Below, one piece after another: positions 60,201-64,000 of a DNA stretch of 64,000 bases. The notes beneath the pieces are model-generated. The model was not told where the DNA came from. It made no database searches and saw only the letters and a list, made by a program, of their open reading frames with translations. Made by a program: the position numbers and the translations under genes. The stretch's first letter is position 1; the number at the start of each line of letters is the position of its first letter. This stretch comes from Rahnella inusitata_A (lineage in GTDB: Bacteria > Pseudomonadota > Gammaproteobacteria > Enterobacterales > Enterobacteriaceae), in assembly GCF_965118895.1 (NCBI RefSeq), contig NZ_CBCPJJ010000002.1:124001-188000 (forward strand), in the 5' to 3' direction.

Positions 60201-60355
60201 GCGCCCGGATAAGTTGCGGTCAGCTGGATAGCCGGTGGCGCAACCGTTGGATACTGTGCGATAGGCAATTTAAGAATTGCCAATGCCCCTGCCAACATGA
60301 TGATGATGGCGATCACCCATGCAAAGATGGGACGATCTATAAAAAACTTAGCCAT
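57203..60355 (-). CDS. acrB: Multidrug efflux RND transporter AcrB
   Basis: AcrB is the trimeric proton-driven pump of the AcrAB-TolC tripartite system that exports drugs, bile salts and dyes. The 1050 residues match the E. coli length within one. Proton relay residues are in LLVDDAIVVVENVERVM (Asp407 and Asp408 by family numbering) and GLSAKNAILIVEFAKDL (Lys940). Twelve membrane helices and two large periplasmic loops follow the RND pattern. It starts 16 bases after acrA. Confidence 0.98.
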   Translation of the reverse strand: MAKFFIDRPIFAWVIAIIIMLAGALAILKLPIAQYPTVAPPAIQLTATYPGADAQTVQDTVTQVIEQNMNGIDNMMYMSSTSDSSGTVQITITFASGTDADIAQVQVQNKLQLATPLLPQEVQQQGISVEKSSSSFLMVAGFISNNGTMTQDDIADYVGSNIKDPVSRTSGVGDVQLFGAQYAMRIWMDPNKLNNFQLTPVDVINAIKIQNNQIAAGQLGGTPPVPGQQLNSSIVAQTRLKSADEFGKIILKVNQDGSQVRLKDVAKIELGGENYDVIARFNGQPASGLGIKLATGANALDTAASVKSTLAKLQPFFPAGLEVVYPYDTTPFVKISIKEVGKTLFEAIVLVFLVMFLFLQNFRATLIPTIAVPVVLLGTFAVLSAFGYSINTLTMFGMVLAIGLLVDDAIVVVENVERVMVEDGLPPKEATKKSMEQIQGALVGIAMVLSAVFIPMAFFGGSTGVIYRQFSITIVSAMVLSVLVAMILTPALCATMLKPIAKGEHHEKKGFFGWFNKKFEQSTHHYTDSVGNILRSTGRYLVIYLLIVVGMAFLFIRLPTSFLPEEDQGVFLTMAQLPAGATQERTQKVLDEVSNYYLTKEKANVNSVFTVNGFGFAGRGQNTGIAFVSLKDWSERSGAENKVPAIAGRAMGAFSTIKDALVFPFNLPAIVELGTATGFDFQLIDQANLGHDKLTQARNQLLGMIAQHPDLLTQVRPNGLEDTPQFKIEIDQEKATALGVSISDINTTLGASIGGSYVNDFIDRGRVKKVYVQAENKYRMLPSDINNLYVRGSAGQMVPFSAFSSAKWEYGSPRLERYNGLPSMEILGQPAPGKSSGDAMAMMESLASKLPSGIGYDWTGLSYQERLSGNQAPALYAISLIVVFLCLAALYESWSIPFSVMLVVPLGVVGALLAATMRGLSNDVYFQVGLLTTIGLSAKNAILIVEFAKDLMDKEGKGLIESTLEAVRMRLRPILMTSLAFILGVMPLVISSGAGSGSQNAVGTGVMGGMITATLLAIFFVPVFFVVVRRRFGKKNEDIEHTHKVEHPTL

Positions 60356-60371
60356 GAATTACCGGCTCCTA

Positions 60372-61547
60372 TTAAGACTTCGTCGCTGTATCGGATGCAG
60401 CTGCTTTTTGATCAACTTCCTGTGCAGTAACCTGTACGCCGGGCTTAATTTTTTGCAGACCTGTCACGATGACTTTATCGCCACTTTTCAGGCCATCGGT
60501 CACGACCCACTTGTCGCCGATGGCTTGCGTTGTGGTGACGGTACGAAGCTCAACTTTATTATCAGCGCCAACTACCATCGCCGTGGCATCACCGCGTGGG
60601 TTACGGGTGATACCTTGCTGAGGAACCAGCAGAGCGTCGTTGTTTACGCCTTCATCCAGACGTGCACGCACAAACATTCCTGGCAGCAGTGAGTCATTTG
60701 GATTCGGGAAGATGGCACGTAACGTAATAGAGCCGGTGGTTTCATCGACAGTCACATCAGAGAATTCTAATGTACCCGCCTGTGAATATTCCTTACCGTT
60801 GTCCATCAGCAGTTTGACTTGTGCTTTGCCGTTGGCTTGTTTCAGTGAACCGTCAGCCAGTTCCTGCTTCAGACGCAGGAAGTCGTTACTCGACTGAGTC
60901 ACGTCAACGTAGATAGGATCGAGTTGTTGCACGGTGGCCAATGCAGTGGCCTGACCGTTCGACACCAGCGCACCTTCAGTCACAGACGAAATACCAATAC
61001 GTCCGCTGATAGGGGAGGTGACTTTAGTGTATGCGAGATTGATACGCGCAGTTTCAACAGCCGCTTTAGAGCTGACGACCGCAGCATCAGCCTGCGCAGC
61101 GGTAGCGACAGCGGTGTCGTAATCCTGCTTACTGATGTAGTTAGTGCCGAGAAGAGGTTTGTAGCGATTCACGGTCACGCGGGAAATCTGTGCGTTGGCC
61201 TGAGCTTTTACCAGATCGCCTTTAGCGCTGTCATACGCGGCCTGATAAGTGGCTGGATCAATTTGATATAAAGAGGTCCCGGCTTTGATTTCGCTGCCTT
61301 CAACGAAGTTGCGTTTCAGAATGATGCCGCCAACCTGCGGACGTACTTCAGCGATGCGGAAAGCAGCAGTACGACCAGGAAGTTCGGTAGTCACATTTAG
61401 CGGTTCAGTTTTCAGGGTAACGACGCCAACCTGCGGAGCATGTGGCGCACCTTGTTGAGCTTCTTTATCGTTACATCCTGTAAGTGCTAAGCTTCCGGAT
61501 AGCATCAGAACTACCGCCAGAGGCGTTAACCCTCTGTTTTTGTTCAT
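60372..61547 (-). CDS. acrA: Periplasmic adaptor lipoprotein AcrA
   Basis: AcrA links AcrB to TolC. The 391-residue product has a lipobox LTGC with Cys25, split lipoyl domains (about 60-100 and 175-205), an alpha-helical hairpin between them (VKAQANAQISRVTVNRYKPL and onward), then beta-barrel and membrane-proximal domains. It is the first gene of acrAB and diverges from acrR across a 141-base region containing the AcrR palindrome. Confidence 0.97.
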   Translation of the reverse strand: MNKNRGLTPLAVVLMLSGSLALTGCNDKEAQQGAPHAPQVGVVTLKTEPLNVTTELPGRTAAFRIAEVRPQVGGIILKRNFVEGSEIKAGTSLYQIDPATYQAAYDSAKGDLVKAQANAQISRVTVNRYKPLLGTNYISKQDYDTAVATAAQADAAVVSSKAAVETARINLAYTKVTSPISGRIGISSVTEGALVSNGQATALATVQQLDPIYVDVTQSSNDFLRLKQELADGSLKQANGKAQVKLLMDNGKEYSQAGTLEFSDVTVDETTGSITLRAIFPNPNDSLLPGMFVRARLDEGVNNDALLVPQQGITRNPRGDATAMVVGADNKVELRTVTTTQAIGDKWVVTDGLKSGDKVIVTGLQKIKPGVQVTAQEVDQKAAASDTATKS

Positions 61548-61636
61548 AAATAAACCTCAAGTGTCCGATTTCAAATTGTCCAATGGATCACAACATTCCA
61601 AATCCATTGCTGCGCTTATAGTATGTGCGTGCTATG

Positions 61637-61662
61637 TTACATACATTCAAGAATGTATGTAA
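61637..61662. promoter_or_regulatory. AcrR operator palindrome
   Basis: TTACATACATTC (61637-61648), AA, and GAATGTATGTAA (61651-61662) form a perfect 26-base palindrome. It matches the known E. coli AcrR operator (core TACATACATT...AATGTATGTA). It lies 90 bases from acrA and 27 bases from acrR, so it can repress both. Confidence 0.92.
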
Positions 61663-61688
61663 ATCAAACTCCCCTGAAAGATAAACCT

Positions 61689-62336
61689 ATGGCACGAAAA
61701 ACCAAATCGCAGGCGCTGGAAACCAGACAACAGATACTGGATGCTGCTGTGCGAGAGTTTTCGGCCCGTGGGGTATCGTCGACATCACTGACTGATATTG
61801 CAAATGCAGCCGGTGTGACGCGGGGCGCAATTTATTGGCATTTCAAAAACAAAGTAGAACTTTTTAATGCGATCTGGGAAGCCTACGAATCCCGGGTAAA
61901 AGTGCTCGAAGTAGAGTATCAGACAAAGTTTCCTAATAATCCACTGCGTATTTTACGTGAAATCTTAATTTACATTCTTGTTTCTACGGTCACCGATACA
62001 CAACGTAAAGCACTGATGGAGATTATATTCCATAAATGTGAATTTGTTGGGGAGATGACATCCGTCCACGAAGCCCGAAAATCGCTATATATGGAAGGAT
62101 ACGGCAAAATCGAGCGTATTCTGCTGCGTTGTATAGAAGAAAAACAATTGCCCGCCACACTCGATACCCGTCAGGCTGCTATTATTCTGCGCGCCTACCT
62201 GACCGGCCTGATGGAAAACTGGTTATTCATCCCCGAAAGCTTTGATTTAGAAGCCAATGCCGGGAAATTTGTTGACACTTACATCGATATGCTCCGCCAT
62301 TCATCCTTCCTTTCCGCCGCTCTAAAGTCTCAATAA
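61689..62336 (+). CDS. acrR: TetR family repressor AcrR
   Basis: AcrR represses acrAB and itself and is released by pump substrates. The 215 residues have an N-terminal TetR helix-turn-helix (TSLTDIANAAGVTRGAIYWH, about 31-50) and a ligand-binding helical domain with LMEIIFHKCEFVGEM and ILRAYLTGLMENWLF. ATG 61689 gives the family start MARKTKSQALETRQQIL; the frame upstream runs through the operator and is not used. Confidence 0.96.
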   Translation: MARKTKSQALETRQQILDAAVREFSARGVSSTSLTDIANAAGVTRGAIYWHFKNKVELFNAIWEAYESRVKVLEVEYQTKFPNNPLRILREILIYILVSTVTDTQRKALMEIIFHKCEFVGEMTSVHEARKSLYMEGYGKIERILLRCIEEKQLPATLDTRQAAIILRAYLTGLMENWLFIPESFDLEANAGKFVDTYIDMLRHSSFLSAALKSQ

Positions 62337-62502
62337 TATTCCCAGACAAAAACAATAAGCCTGCAATGTTTATGGAGCGTTGTGCGGATAAAATAAACAA
62401 TTGCATGTTGTATTCAGAAACGCTTTTCCTCTTTCTTTAAGCCGGAAGGCTGCTATTGTCGTCACCATACTATTCATTCGGTAAATGAGTTGAAGCTCAC
62501 GT

Positions 62503-64000
62503 ATGTTTAACCGGTTTCTGGCCGTACCTTCTGACAGCATGTTAACCCTGACAAAAAATGGGATATTACGAATTTATACACTCGTGATATGTCTCGCACT
62601 TTTACTTGTCTCTCTTCCTTCTTATGCGGGCAGTAATGATGTCCCGACCCGCAATGAAGTGCAAAACCAGCTCGATACCTTTAACCGGCAAAAAAATCTC
62701 ACGCCGGTCGATAAACTGTCGCAACAGGATTTAATCCACACGCTGGAGTACCTTGATGCGCTCGATCGGGTCAGGCAGGACGCCACGCAACTGCATCAGC
62801 AGGTCACCGAGGCACCCCAAAAACTGCGCGCGGCAATAGACGGGCTTGAACAGCTGAAAAACAGCACTAAAGACGACGTCAACAAAGCCCAGCTTTCCGC
62901 GCTTTCTCTGCGTCAGCTCGAAAATCGCCTCAACGATACCCTCGACGACCTTCAGTCCTCACAGGAAGACCTCTCGACGTTCAATACGCAGTTGATTTCG
63001 CTACAAACCCAGCCGGAGCGTGTCCAGAACGCGATGTATACCTATTCACTGGGTATCCAGAAAATCCGCAATGAGCTCAACGGAATGTCGCCAGGGCAGC
63101 AGGATTTACGCACTACTCAGCAAACCATGCTGGTGACCCAGCAAGCGTTACTGAATGCGCAAATCGATTTACAACGCAAAAGTCTGGAAGCCAACACCAC
63201 GTTGCAGGATTTACTGCAAAAACAGCGTGATTACACCAACGCTCACATCAATCAGCTGGAGCACACGGCCCAGCTGTTGCAGGAAGTGGTCAACGGCAAA
63301 CGCTTGATCCTCTCTGAGCGCACGGCAAAGGAGGCGCAGACCCCAGACGATACGTCCAGTATCCAGAATGATCCGCTGGTGGCGCAGGAACTGGGGATCA
63401 ACCGCAAGCTGAGTGAACGCCTGATTGCCGCGACGGAAGAGGGCAATCAGCTGGTGCAGAAAAATATCACGGTGAAAAACTGGTTAGATCGCTCTGCGCA
63501 GTCAGAGCATGACCTGAAAGAACAAATCACCGTGCTCAAGGGCAGTCTGTTGCTTTCCCGTATTTTGTATCAGCAGCAGCAAAATACCATTCCGCCTTCC
63601 GGCCTTATCACCGATATGAGCACGCGAATTGCAGATTTACGTCTTGAGCAGTTCACCATCAACCAGCAGAGAGATGCGTTGTTTCAGGGTGACAGCTACA
63701 TTCAGGGCGTAGTGACTAACAGCAAAGAAACCATTAATGACGACATCAGCGACGCGCTGGATCAAATTGTGGATATGCGCCGTGAGCTGCTCGATCAGCT
63801 GAATAAACAGCTCGGCAATCAGCTGTCTCTGGCGATCAACTTGCAGATCAACCAGCAACAGTTGCAAAGCATCAACCAGTCCCTGACCGAAACGCTGACC
63901 CAGCAGATTTTTTGGGTGAGTAGCAACAAACCAATGAACTGGGATTTCATTAAATCCCTGCCCGATGACGTTAAAAGCCAGCTGAGCAGCCTGAGCATTA
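62503..64000 (+). CDS. mscK: Mechanosensitive channel MscK, 5' part
   Basis: The frame stays open from ATG 62503 to the window edge, giving about 499 residues of a protein expected to exceed 1100. A signal peptide ends about PSYA-GSND. The long periplasmic helical region has the MscK patterns ISLQTQPERVQNAMY, LKGSLLLSRILYQQQQ and VDMRRELLDQLNKQLGNQ. MscK is a potassium-dependent large-conductance osmotic safety valve. The membrane and channel parts lie beyond the window. A Met at codon 13 (62539) is an alternative start. The gene follows acrR, as in E. coli. Confidence 0.95.
   Translation, partial: MFNRFLAVPSDSMLTLTKNGILRIYTLVICLALLLVSLPSYAGSNDVPTRNEVQNQLDTFNRQKNLTPVDKLSQQDLIHTLEYLDALDRVRQDATQLHQQVTEAPQKLRAAIDGLEQLKNSTKDDVNKAQLSALSLRQLENRLNDTLDDLQSSQEDLSTFNTQLISLQTQPERVQNAMYTYSLGIQKIRNELNGMSPGQQDLRTTQQTMLVTQQALLNAQIDLQRKSLEANTTLQDLLQKQRDYTNAHINQLEHTAQLLQEVVNGKRLILSERTAKEAQTPDDTSSIQNDPLVAQELGINRKLSERLIAATEEGNQLVQKNITVKNWLDRSAQSEHDLKEQITVLKGSLLLSRILYQQQQNTIPPSGLITDMSTRIADLRLEQFTINQQRDALFQGDSYIQGVVTNSKETINDDISDALDQIVDMRRELLDQLNKQLGNQLSLAINLQINQQQLQSINQSLTETLTQQIFWVSSNKPMNWDFIKSLPDDVKSQLSSLSI

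Noticed and set aside
1..64000. CRISPR array, prophage, insertion sequence, tRNA or rRNA genes
   Set aside because: No regularly spaced repeats, transposase or integrase frames, cloverleaf genes or rRNA sequences were noticed while reading; apart from ffs all RNA calls would be speculative.

Overview
The window is a stretch of enterobacterial core chromosome (Enterobacterales, most likely family Yersiniaceae, of the Rahnella/Ewingella/Serratia type). The gene order follows the Escherichia coli yajC-to-mscK region almost gene for gene. The protein variants point to Yersiniaceae rather than Escherichia: a 67-residue YmoA-like Hha, a cysteine-synthase-like gene divergent from decR, and a zinc-scarcity cluster between tomB and acrB. 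The genus is inferred from memory of these families, not from any search.

Layout: (1) 1-7.9 kb, plus strand: yajC-secD-secF (protein export), a lipoprotein (yajI), then nrdR-ribD-ribH-nusB-thiL. pgpA, which follows thiL in E. coli, is missing. (2) 7.9-12.1 kb, minus strand: yajO and the isoprenoid/exonuclease genes xseB-ispA-dxs. (3) 12.2-19 kb: thiI behind an unusual inverted-repeat leader, yajL/panE, yajQ, an extra Gfo/Idh/MocA oxidoreductase, and yajR. (4) 19.2-24.4 kb, minus strand: cyoABCDE (cytochrome bo3 oxidase and heme O synthase) with a palindrome-rich promoter region. (5) 24.4-37.7 kb: ampG and yajG; bolA; then the proteostasis block tig-clpP-clpX-lon-hupB-ppiD with heat-shock-type promoters before clpP and lon; ybaV and fadM. 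(6) 37.8-43 kb: queC, ybaE, cof, a cysteine-synthase-like PLP enzyme and decR. (7) 43.1-50.9 kb: mdlA-mdlB, the nitrogen genes glnK-amtB behind a sigma-54 promoter with NtrC-like sites, tesB, ybaY and atl. (8) 51.1-53.7 kb: ffs (4.5S RNA), a decayed region with a LysR-family pseudogene and another gene relic, then hha-tomB and one unrecognised small gene. (9) 53.9-57.1 kb: a zinc-scarcity cluster. It holds a three-gene metal ABC transporter led by an unannotated 35-codon membrane-peptide ORF, and convergent to it rpmE2-rpmJ2, which encode ribosomal proteins with few or no zinc ligands. A strong Zur-like box stands before each arm. (10) 57.2-64 kb: acrAB efflux genes, divergent acrR with a perfect operator palindrome, and the 5' part of mscK, which runs off the window edge.

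The most interesting parts are the Zur-type cluster with its tiny first ORF, the thiI leader structure, the paired palindromes upstream of cyoA, the loss of pgpA, and the decay zone after ffs. I saw no CRISPR array, prophage, insertion sequence, tRNA or rRNA gene.
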